Assembly (NCBI GenBank): GCA_018223035.1
Contig: JAAEZD010000005.1
Location: forward strand, 186,001 to 250,000
Length of the DNA: 64,000 bases
From: Heliomarina sp018223035
GTDB taxonomy: Bacteria; Pseudomonadota; Alphaproteobacteria; Rhodobacterales; Rhodobacteraceae
Reading direction: 5' to 3'
Positions 52,362-60,050 of the stretch are shown one piece after another. A model generated the notes under the pieces. That model searched no databases and was not told the DNA's origin. It was given only the letters and a program-made list of their open reading frames with translations. The position numbers and the translations under genes are program-made. The stretch's first letter is position 1; every line of letters starts with the position of its first letter.

Positions 52362-53393
52362 ATGCAGGACACGACTATCGCCAACCTGATGTCGGCTATC
52401 CCGCTGCCTGCATTGGTCGTTGATCGAAATGAACGCATCGCCACGGCGAACGCCGATGCACTGACGCTGCTTGGCCAGCAGATCATCGGGCGACATTTCA
52501 CGACGATCCTGCGCCAGCCGGACCTTGCGGAAGCCATCGAAAATACGCTGCGCGACCGGCGCCCGCGAACGGTGCGCTACCTCTCCAACGACGGGGCACA
52601 GGATACAAGCTTTGACGTGATGTGCCGCAACATCGAACAGACGCCCAATGTGATGCTGACCTTTCAAGACGTCACTCATCTCGAACAGGCCGGACAGATG
52701 CGCCGCGATTTCGTCGCCAATGTCAGCCACGAGTTGCGCACACCGTTGACAGCCCTGATGGGGTTCATCGAAACCCTGCGCGGCGCGGCAAGCGATGACC
52801 CCGTCGCAAGGGACCGGTTCCTCGCCATCATGGAGGATGAAGCGGGGCGCATGAACCGCCTCGTCGGCGATCTGCTCTCGCTCAGCCGCGTGGAAAGCGA
52901 AGAGCGCATGCGCCCTCGCGAGCAGGTCGATCTGTCAGCCCAGATTTCTTCGGTCCTGAACTCACTGCGCCCGCTTGGCGACTCCGCCAATGTCGCGTTT
53001 AGTTACATACCGCCCGATACCGCGATCCTCGTGCCGGGCGATCCAGACCAGCTGCGGCAGGTCTTTACCAACCTGATCGAAAACGCCGTGAAATATGGTG
53101 GCTCCGGCGGAGAGGTGAAGATTACGCTCGCAACGTCACCGCGCGACCCGGCTCTGCGGGCGCCCGCCGTCCGGATTCAAGTCGTCGATAAGGGCCCGGG
53201 CATCGATCCGATGCACCTGCCGCGCCTGACCGAACGCTTCTACCGGGCCGACAGCCACCGCAGCCGCATGCTCGGCGGCACCGGTCTCGGGCTGGCCATC
53301 GTTAAGCATATCGTGAATCGGCACCGGGGGCGTCTTCGCGTCGAAAGCGAACTGGGCAAGGGGTCGACTTTCACGGTGATTCTGCCGCTCTGA
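52362..53393 (+). CDS. phoR: Phosphate regulon sensor kinase PhoR without membrane segments
   Basis: This 343-residue kinase phosphorylates PhoB under phosphate limitation. From the ATG at 52362 it has a PAS domain (about 8-110), a phosphoacceptor His123 in NVSHELRTPLTAL and an ATPase domain with NLIENAVKYG, DKGPGID, RLTERFYRAD and GGTGLGLAIVKH. Unlike enteric PhoR it has no N-terminal membrane helices, so contact with the Pst/PhoU complex must come another way. A longer frame opens at 52089 inside the preceding gene but is not supported. pstS follows after 276 bases with a Pho box. Confidence 0.93.
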   Translation: MQDTTIANLMSAIPLPALVVDRNERIATANADALTLLGQQIIGRHFTTILRQPDLAEAIENTLRDRRPRTVRYLSNDGAQDTSFDVMCRNIEQTPNVMLTFQDVTHLEQAGQMRRDFVANVSHELRTPLTALMGFIETLRGAASDDPVARDRFLAIMEDEAGRMNRLVGDLLSLSRVESEERMRPREQVDLSAQISSVLNSLRPLGDSANVAFSYIPPDTAILVPGDPDQLRQVFTNLIENAVKYGGSGGEVKITLATSPRDPALRAPAVRIQVVDKGPGIDPMHLPRLTERFYRADSHRSRMLGGTGLGLAIVKHIVNRHRGRLRVESELGKGSTFTVILPL

Positions 53394-53561
53394 GCCTTCT
53401 TCTCGTTACAAATACGGAAATTTTGCCTTGCCACTTCGTGGACGGTCACTTCCTTTCCGAAACGCGCGCGCAACCTAACTGCCTGACCTTCGGTTAAAAA
53501 TTCAGGGTCCCCGCCGGCCGTTCTCTCACGTTCCGCCCCAATTCTTTCGAAAACTTCGTCA

Positions 53562-53590
53562 TTGTCATATAGCTGTTACATGGCTGTCAC
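53562..53590 (+). promoter_or_regulatory. Triple Pho box upstream of pstS
   Basis: Three heptamers, TTGTCAT (53562-53568), CTGTTAC (53573-53579) and CTGTCAC (53584-53590), are separated by exactly 4 bases each, the 11-base periodicity bound by PhoB dimers. It lies about 80 bases before the pstS start. I could not assign a -10 element with confidence. Confidence 0.85.
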
Positions 53591-53669
53591 AAAAGCATCG
53601 CGCGCAGCCGATAGCTGCACGGCAAGATCATCATGGGGGTGATCAGACATTCCTAACCAGGAGAAATCC

Positions 53670-54710
53670 ATGTCGTTTGCAAAAATGACCGTATCCGGGC
53701 TGGCCATCGTAGCGATGTCGGCGACTGTAGCTGCCGCACGTGATCAGGTTCAGGTTGCCGGTTCCAGCACCGTGCTTCCCTACGCTTCGATCGTTGCCGA
53801 AGCCTTTGGCGAAAACTTCGACTTCCCGACACCGGTCGTGGAATCGGGTGGATCGTCGGCCGGTCTCAAGCGCTTCTGCGAAGGCGTCGGTGAAAACACC
53901 ATCGATATCGCCAACGCGTCGCGCAAGATCAAGGACTCGGAAATCGAAGCCTGCGCAGCTGCTGGCGTTACCGACATCATCGAAGTCCGCATCGGCTATG
54001 ACGGCATCGTCTTTGCCTCGGACATCAAGGGCGGCGAATTCGCCTTTACCCCGGTCCAGTGGTACAAAGCCCTGTCCGACAAGGTTGTTGTTGACGGCGA
54101 ACTCGTTGCCAACCCCTACAATACTTGGGCCGAAGTCGACTCGAGCCTGCCCGATCAGCCGATCCAGGCCTTCATCCCGGGCACCAAGCACGGCACCCGC
54201 GAAGTCTTTGAAGAAAACGTGATCCTCGCCGGTTGCGAAGAATCCGGTGACTTCGAAGTCATCAAGGCTGCCAATGGCGACGACAAGAAAGCCGCTGAAA
54301 AGGCCTGCATCAGCCTGCGCACCGACGGCAAGTCGGTCGATATCGACGGTGACTACACCGAGACTCTAGCGCGTATCGAAAGCAACAAGGACGGCATAGG
54401 CGTCTTTGGTCTGGCGTTCTACGAGAACAACACCGACAAGCTTCAGGTCGCGACCATGTCTGGCATTGAACCCTCGACCGAAACCATCTCGACCGGCGAA
54501 TACCCTGTGTCGCGCCCGCTGTTCTTCTACGTGAAGAAAGCGCACATCGGCGTGATCCCGGGACTGAAGGAATACGCCGAATTCTTCGTCGCTGACGAAG
54601 TTGCAGGCCCCGACGGCCCGCTCGCCGAATACGGCCTTGTTGCAGACCCGGAACTGGCAACCACTCAGGAAGCCGTTGCAAACGAAGAAACCATGGGCAG
54701 CAATTCCTGA
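53670..54710 (+). CDS. pstS: Phosphate ABC transporter substrate-binding protein
   Basis: This periplasmic protein captures phosphate for PstCAB. The 346-residue precursor has a signal peptide ending ...VAAA and then DQVQVAGSSTVLPYASIVA, the first phosphate-binding loop. The mature part also has ESGGSSAGLKRFCEG and IPGTKHGTREVFEE, further ligand loops. A cysteine set (Cys in GLKRFCEG, EACAAAG, ILAGCEE, AEKACI) may form disulfides. It is the first gene behind the Pho box; the 76-base spacer before pstC holds a hairpin. Confidence 0.95.
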   Translation: MSFAKMTVSGLAIVAMSATVAAARDQVQVAGSSTVLPYASIVAEAFGENFDFPTPVVESGGSSAGLKRFCEGVGENTIDIANASRKIKDSEIEACAAAGVTDIIEVRIGYDGIVFASDIKGGEFAFTPVQWYKALSDKVVVDGELVANPYNTWAEVDSSLPDQPIQAFIPGTKHGTREVFEENVILAGCEESGDFEVIKAANGDDKKAAEKACISLRTDGKSVDIDGDYTETLARIESNKDGIGVFGLAFYENNTDKLQVATMSGIEPSTETISTGEYPVSRPLFFYVKKAHIGVIPGLKEYAEFFVADEVAGPDGPLAEYGLVADPELATTQEAVANEETMGSNS

Positions 54711-54724
54711 TTGCTGACTTCGAG

Positions 54725-54746
54725 CCGGGGCGTTTCGGCGTCCCGG
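54725..54746 (+). terminator. Hairpin in the pstS-pstC spacer
   Basis: CCGGGGCG at 54725-54732 pairs with CGTCCCGG at 54739-54746 (8 pairs, one G-T) around TTTCGG. A partial terminator or stabilising stem here would let pstS be made in excess over the membrane genes. Confidence 0.55.
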
Positions 54747-54786
54747 TTTCAACTCCCGGCACTACATTCCTGACGGAGCATCTGCC

Positions 54787-56265
54787 ATGCCTGTCCTCTG
54801 GCTTTTCCTAATCATTGTTGCCCTTTCCGCGATCGGCTTTGTCGCCGGCCGGGCCCGGGCCTACCAATCGGCCGGAGGAGATGCGCGCAATCTTCATTCC
54901 CTGCCGGGCTATTACGGCTATAACGTCGCCCTGACCGCACTGGTGCCCGCGCTTGCCGTTCTAGCTGTCTGGCTGCTCGCGCAACCCATGCTGATCGAAA
55001 ACTCAGTCTCCGAAATGATCCCGGATGAGATCATCGCCGAAGGTTCCAACCGCAGCCTCGTGATGAGCGATGTTCGCCGCGTCGCCAACGGCCTTGATCT
55101 CGCGGTCAGCAGTGGCGCCATGACGAATGACGAGGTCAACGCGCTTACAACGAACACATCCGACATCCGCGCGACACTTGGCAGCATCGGCGTCGCCCTT
55201 GGGTCCGACGTTTCGCCCGAAGTGCTCGCAGCGGCCCAGTCCTACCGGAGCAAAAGCTCCACCGGCACACTGGTGATGACGGTAGTGGTCCTGCTTCTCG
55301 CGATTGGCGGCCTCGCGCTTGCCTATACCCGGACCCACAAGGATTTCCGCGCCCGTAACGTGGTCGAACGCGGCGTTTTGGGCCTGCTGATCATTGCCGC
55401 CAGCCTCGCCATTCTCACAACGATCGGCATCGTTCTGTCGATGCTGTTCGAGACGATGAACTTCTTCCGGCTCCATCCCTGGACCGATTTCTTCTTTGGC
55501 GGCACGTGGTCTCCCAACTTCCGCGGCGACAGCGACCTCTCGATCCTGCCGCTTCTATGGGGCACGCTTTATATCTCGTTCATCGCATTGCTTGTCGCGG
55601 TACCCATCGGGCTCTTCGCCGCCATCTACCTCTCGGAATATGCCAGCAATGCGGTACGCTCCATCGCCAAGCCGCTGCTTGAAATCCTCGCGGGCATCCC
55701 GACCATCGTTTACGGTCTCTTTGCACTGCTCACCGTCGGGCCCATGCTGGTCAACGTCTTTGGACGCGGCGATCAGGGCCTGCTGGGCGTCGAATGGATG
55801 AGTGGCGCGACATCGGTTCTGACCGCCGGTGTTGTCATGGGCATCATGCTCATCCCCTTCGTCTCCTCACTCTCCGATGACATCATCAACTCGGTGCCGC
55901 AAGCGATGCGCGACGGCTCGCTCGGTCTTGGCGCAACCAAGTCCGAAACCGTCCGTCAGGTCATCATGCCCGCCGCGCTGCCGGGGATCGTCGGTGCCAT
56001 CCTTCTTGCCGCCTCACGCGCCATCGGCGAGACCATGATCGTCGTCATGGGGGCAGGGGCGATCGCCAAGTTCTCGCTCAACCCGCTTGAATCGATGACG
56101 ACCATCACGACCCGGATCGTCAGCCAGCTGACCGGCGACACCGATTTTGCAAGCCCCGAGACGCTGGTCGCTTTCGCCCTTGGCCTGACGCTCTTCGTCC
56201 TGACGCTCGGCCTCAATATCCTGGCACTCTATATCGTGCGCAAATACCGGGAGCAGTACGAATGA
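54787..56265 (+). CDS. pstC: Phosphate ABC transporter permease PstC, long form
   Basis: This 492-residue permease is longer than E. coli PstC (about 320) because of an N-terminal part with two or three extra helices and a soluble loop (about 75-155). The ABC permease core from about 235 on includes the EAA-like loop LGLGATKSETVRQVIMPAALPGI. It overlaps pstA by four bases (56262-56265). Long PstC proteins are usual in alphaproteobacteria. Confidence 0.94.
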   Translation: MPVLWLFLIIVALSAIGFVAGRARAYQSAGGDARNLHSLPGYYGYNVALTALVPALAVLAVWLLAQPMLIENSVSEMIPDEIIAEGSNRSLVMSDVRRVANGLDLAVSSGAMTNDEVNALTTNTSDIRATLGSIGVALGSDVSPEVLAAAQSYRSKSSTGTLVMTVVVLLLAIGGLALAYTRTHKDFRARNVVERGVLGLLIIAASLAILTTIGIVLSMLFETMNFFRLHPWTDFFFGGTWSPNFRGDSDLSILPLLWGTLYISFIALLVAVPIGLFAAIYLSEYASNAVRSIAKPLLEILAGIPTIVYGLFALLTVGPMLVNVFGRGDQGLLGVEWMSGATSVLTAGVVMGIMLIPFVSSLSDDIINSVPQAMRDGSLGLGATKSETVRQVIMPAALPGIVGAILLAASRAIGETMIVVMGAGAIAKFSLNPLESMTTITTRIVSQLTGDTDFASPETLVAFALGLTLFVLTLGLNILALYIVRKYREQYE

Positions 56266-57620
56266 CTGACCTCACCAATTCACCCGCCGCCGGCGTACCC
56301 CGCCCGAAACACGGGACTTTGCTCACGCAGGACGCCCGTACCGCCAAGCGCAACGCGGCCGAGAAACGCTTTCAGATGTACGGTATGATTGCCATTGGCA
56401 TCGGCCTGCTCATGCTGCTGGTTCTGGTGTTCACCATCGTGCGCAACGGCGCTGGCGCGTTTCAGCAAACCTTTATCACGCTCGACGTCCAGCTGCTCGA
56501 AGACAAGCTCGACAAGAACGGTAACCGTGATATCGAAGAGATTTCCAAGGTCTCTACCTTCGGATACTCGCCGCTGATCTCGCAGGCATTGGAAGACAAG
56601 ATCGCTTCGGCGAACGTTCAGACCGAACTTTCTGGCAAGCAACTGGGCGACATCCTGTCCAAGAGCGCCGCGGCAACCCTGCGCGATTTTGTGCTGCGCC
56701 ATCCCGAAACGATCGGGACCACAGTCAATTTCGAATTTCTCGCCAGCAGCCGGGTAGATGGCTATCTCAAGGGCCGCGTAACGCGCGACTCTATCGCCAA
56801 TGACAAGAACATCTCGGTCGAACAGCTCGACGTGGTCGATCAGCTTGTCGAAAGCGGGTCCATCGAGAAGACCTTTAACCTCAGCTTCATCACCGGGGCA
56901 GATGCCTCGGACCAAAGACCGGAATCTGCCGGGATCGGCGTGGCAATGGTGGGGTCGCTCTTCATGATGCTGGTGGTGCTGGCACTGGCGCTGCCCATCG
57001 GTGTCGCGGCCTCGATCTATCTCGAGGAATTTGCGCCGAAGAACTGGATCACCGATATCATCGAAGTGAATATCTCGAACCTCGCCGCTGTTCCTTCCAT
57101 CGTCTTCGGTATCCTCGGCCTCGCTGTGTTCATCAACTACATGCACCTGCCTATGTCCGCGCCGCTGGTCGGCGGACTTGTGTTGACCCTGATGACACTG
57201 CCCACCATCATCATCTCGACACGGGCCTCGCTCAAGGCTGTGCCGCCCTCGATCCGCGATGCGGCGCTTGGTGTCGGGGCCTCGAAAATGCAGTCGGTGT
57301 TTCACCACGTACTGCCGCTCGCCGCACCAGGTATCCTGACCGGCACCATCATCGGTCTGGCTCAGGCGCTCGGCGAAACGGCCCCGCTGCTGCTGATCGG
57401 TATGGTGGGTTTCATCGCCTCGAACGCTCCGGACAGCGTCGCAAGCGGCCTGCTGTCGCCGAACTCGGCCATGCCTGCGCAGATCTACGAATGGGCAAAA
57501 CGTGCAGACCCGGCCTTTTATGAACGCGCCTGGGGTGGCATCATCATCCTGCTGCTGTTCCTGATTACAATGAATACAGTGGCCGTGATCCTGCGCCGCC
57601 GCTTTGAACGCCGCTGGTAA
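56262..57620 (+). CDS. pstA: Phosphate ABC transporter permease PstA, long form
   Basis: This 452-residue permease also has an N-terminal extension: a cytoplasmic basic segment, one helix (about 45-66) and a periplasmic domain of about 160 residues before the permease core. The coupling loop reads LGVGASKMQSVFHHVLPLAAPGI. It overlaps pstC by four bases, and pstB follows after 14 bases. The function is phosphate uptake with PstC and PstB. Confidence 0.94.
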   Translation: MTDLTNSPAAGVPRPKHGTLLTQDARTAKRNAAEKRFQMYGMIAIGIGLLMLLVLVFTIVRNGAGAFQQTFITLDVQLLEDKLDKNGNRDIEEISKVSTFGYSPLISQALEDKIASANVQTELSGKQLGDILSKSAAATLRDFVLRHPETIGTTVNFEFLASSRVDGYLKGRVTRDSIANDKNISVEQLDVVDQLVESGSIEKTFNLSFITGADASDQRPESAGIGVAMVGSLFMMLVVLALALPIGVAASIYLEEFAPKNWITDIIEVNISNLAAVPSIVFGILGLAVFINYMHLPMSAPLVGGLVLTLMTLPTIIISTRASLKAVPPSIRDAALGVGASKMQSVFHHVLPLAAPGILTGTIIGLAQALGETAPLLLIGMVGFIASNAPDSVASGLLSPNSAMPAQIYEWAKRADPAFYERAWGGIIILLLFLITMNTVAVILRRRFERRW

Positions 57621-57634
57621 GGGGAGAAAACACC

Positions 57635-58432
57635 ATGAACCAGATGACCTCTGTGGAGAAAAACGTGAACACCCAGGATATCAAGATCTCGGCCAGCGGG
57701 GTTCAGGTCTATTACGGCGACACGCACGCGATCAAGGACGTGGACGTCGAGATCGAAGACAAGACGGTCACGGCGTTTATCGGACCGTCCGGTTGTGGCA
57801 AGTCGACATTCCTGCGCTGCCTGAACCGGATGAACGACACCATCGATGTCTGCCGGGTCGAAGGTACGATCCTTCTCGACAACGAAGACATCTATGATCG
57901 CAAGGTCGATCCGGTGCAGCTTCGCGCCAAGGTGGGGATGGTATTCCAGAAACCGAACCCGTTCCCGAAATCGATCTATGACAACGTCGCTTATGGCCCG
58001 CGGATTCACGGCCTGTTCAAGAACAAGGCGGATCTGGACAATATCGTGGAAAGCGCCCTGCGTCGCGCCGCGATATGGAACGAGGTCAAGGATCGCCTGA
58101 ACGCGCCCGGCACTGGTCTGTCAGGCGGTCAGCAGCAACGTCTTTGTATCGCGCGCGCCGTCGCGACCGAACCCGAAGTGCTGCTGATGGACGAACCCTG
58201 TTCCGCGCTCGACCCGATCGCCACGGCCCAGGTGGAGGAACTGATCGACGAACTGCGCACCAACTATTCGGTGGTCATCGTGACCCACTCGATGCAGCAG
58301 GCCGCCCGCGTTAGCCAGAAAACCGCTTTTTTCCACCTCGGTAATCTCGTCGAATTCGGCGAGACGGGTCAAATCTTTACCAACCCCGAAGATCCGCGCA
58401 CGGAAAGCTACATTACCGGCCGTATCGGCTGA
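57635..58432 (+). CDS. pstB: Phosphate ABC transporter ATPase
   Basis: This 265-residue ATPase powers PstCA. Walker A is GPSGCGKST (about 50-58), the signature is LSGGQQQRLCIARA and Walker B is VLLMDEPCSALD, all diagnostic for PstB, together with GMVFQKPNPFPKSIYDNV. An AAGGGGA ribosome site lies upstream. phoU follows after 16 bases. Confidence 0.97.
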   Translation: MNQMTSVEKNVNTQDIKISASGVQVYYGDTHAIKDVDVEIEDKTVTAFIGPSGCGKSTFLRCLNRMNDTIDVCRVEGTILLDNEDIYDRKVDPVQLRAKVGMVFQKPNPFPKSIYDNVAYGPRIHGLFKNKADLDNIVESALRRAAIWNEVKDRLNAPGTGLSGGQQQRLCIARAVATEPEVLLMDEPCSALDPIATAQVEELIDELRTNYSVVIVTHSMQQAARVSQKTAFFHLGNLVEFGETGQIFTNPEDPRTESYITGRIG

Positions 58433-58448
58433 AAAGGAGTCCTGTATC

Positions 58449-59153
58449 ATGCAAGACCAACACATCGCCTCCGCCTTCGATCGCGACCTCGAAGCCATTC
58501 AGGCGCGGATCATGAAAATGGGTGGCATGGTCGAAGCCGCCATCCGCAACTCGGCGCTCTCCCTCGAAACCCGGGATGAGGAACTGGCCGAGCAGGTGCG
58601 CCTTGGCGACAAGGCCATCGACGGCCTCGAAGAACTCATCAACGAAGACACCGCACGCCTTATCGCCCTGCGCGCGCCGACTGCTGTTGACCTTCGCGTA
58701 GTTCTCTCGGTTCTCAAGATAAGCGGTAACCTCGAGCGCGTCGGGGATTATGCCAAGAATATCGCCAAGCGCACCGGTATCCTGACCCAGATGCCGTCGG
58801 TAACCGGCAGCCCTGCCGCGCTGCGCCGCATGGCGCGCGAAGTCGAGATGATGCTCAAAAACGCGCTGGATGCCTATATCCACCGCGATGCCGAACTGGC
58901 CGCCGATGTGATCCAGCAGGACCGCGAAGTCGACCAGATGTATAACGCGCTGTTCCGCGAATTCCTGACCTTCATGATGGAAGACCCGCGCAACATCACG
59001 CCCTGCATGCACCTGCACTTCATCGCCAAGAACATCGAACGTATGGGCGATCACGCGACATCCATTGCTGAGCAGGTGGTCTATCTGGTGTCCGGCGAAC
59101 GGCCCGAGGAAGACCGCCCCAAGGCGGACACGACGTCGGAAACCGCAATTTAG
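58449..59153 (+). CDS. phoU: Phosphate signalling regulator PhoU
   Basis: This 234-residue helical protein has two PhoU repeats, visible in MGGMVEAAIRNSALSLETRD and the later MMEDPRNITPCMHLHFIAKNIERMGDHATSIAEQV, each with the metal-binding Glu/Asp pattern. It relays phosphate sufficiency from Pst to PhoR and lowers PhoB output. Its place between pstB and phoB is canonical. An AAAAGGAG precedes the ATG. Confidence 0.95.
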   Translation: MQDQHIASAFDRDLEAIQARIMKMGGMVEAAIRNSALSLETRDEELAEQVRLGDKAIDGLEELINEDTARLIALRAPTAVDLRVVLSVLKISGNLERVGDYAKNIAKRTGILTQMPSVTGSPAALRRMAREVEMMLKNALDAYIHRDAELAADVIQQDREVDQMYNALFREFLTFMMEDPRNITPCMHLHFIAKNIERMGDHATSIAEQVVYLVSGERPEEDRPKADTTSETAI

Positions 59154-59165
59154 GAACCGTAAGCC

Positions 59166-59855
59166 ATGACTGCCAACCAACCCACAGTTCTGGTCGTCGA
59201 GGACGAACCCGCACAGCGCGAAGTGCTGGCCTACAATCTCGAAGCCGAAGGGTTCCGCGTGATACGGGCCGCCAGCGGCGATGAGGCGCTGCTGCTCGTA
59301 GACGAGGACATGCCCGACATCATCGTGCTGGACTGGATGATGCCAACGCTCAGCGGCATCGAAGTCTGCCGCCGGCTCAAAATCCGTCCAGAAACCCGCG
59401 GTATTCCGGTCATTATGCTCTCGGCCCGTTCCGAAGAGGTCGACCGCGTGCGGGGGCTAGAAACCGGTGCCGACGATTACGTGGTGAAACCCTATTCCGT
59501 GATCGAGCTGATGGCGCGGGTCCGCTCGCAGCTGCGCCGGGTGCGCCCCGCGACCGTCGGACTGCGGCTCGAGTTCGACGACATCGTACTCGACGCCGAA
59601 ACCCACAAGGTCAGCCGCTCGGAAAAACCGCTCAAGCTTGGCCCGACCGAGTTTCGGCTCCTTTCCACCTTCATGGAAAAGCCGGGCCGCGTCTGGAGCC
59701 GCGAACAACTGCTGGACCGTGTCTGGGGGCGCGACATTTACGTCGATACCCGCACCGTCGACGTGCACATCGGCCGTCTTCGCAAATCACTGACCCAGCA
59801 TGGCGGTCCGGACCCGGTCCGCACCGTACGCGGGGCCGGTTACGCCCTCGGCTGA
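59166..59855 (+). CDS. phoB: Phosphate regulon response regulator PhoB
   Basis: This 229-residue OmpR-type regulator has phosphoacceptor Asp56 (IIVLDWMMP), Lys108 (YVVKPYS) and a C-terminal winged helix with EFRLLSTFMEKPGRVWSREQLLD and the recognition-helix region VDVHIGRLRKSL. It would bind the triple Pho box upstream of pstS. It lies 12 bases after phoU and closes the operon before a strong terminator. Confidence 0.96.
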   Translation: MTANQPTVLVVEDEPAQREVLAYNLEAEGFRVIRAASGDEALLLVDEDMPDIIVLDWMMPTLSGIEVCRRLKIRPETRGIPVIMLSARSEEVDRVRGLETGADDYVVKPYSVIELMARVRSQLRRVRPATVGLRLEFDDIVLDAETHKVSRSEKPLKLGPTEFRLLSTFMEKPGRVWSREQLLDRVWGRDIYVDTRTVDVHIGRLRKSLTQHGGPDPVRTVRGAGYALG

Positions 59856-59882
59856 AGAATCAATTGGCAGTGCAATAAAACG

Positions 59883-59914
59883 AAAGACGTGGCCACAAAC
59901 GGCCACGTCTTTTT
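59883..59914 (+). terminator. Rho-independent terminator after phoB
   Basis: AAAGACGTGGCC pairs perfectly with GGCCACGTCTTT around ACAAAC, followed by TTTTT-rich sequence. It closes the pst-pho operon. The 130 bases after it, up to the chemoreceptor gene end, hold nothing recognisable. Confidence 0.9.
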
Positions 59915-60050
59915 GCTTGGATCATTCGGGCGAACTGTGATGAATGCCGTCACACGCGCCGACAATCTTGTAATGCTGGCCGGCAGCAACGCGTAAGGTC
60001 AGGTTCCAACGCCCTGCTTGACGGTGAGACGTTCACGGCCCCTCAATTCG

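Noticed and set aside
56280..57308. Long minus-strand frame (342 codons) opposite pstA
   Set aside because: It mirrors pstA codons and has the His/Arg/Asp-rich composition of a shadow frame.
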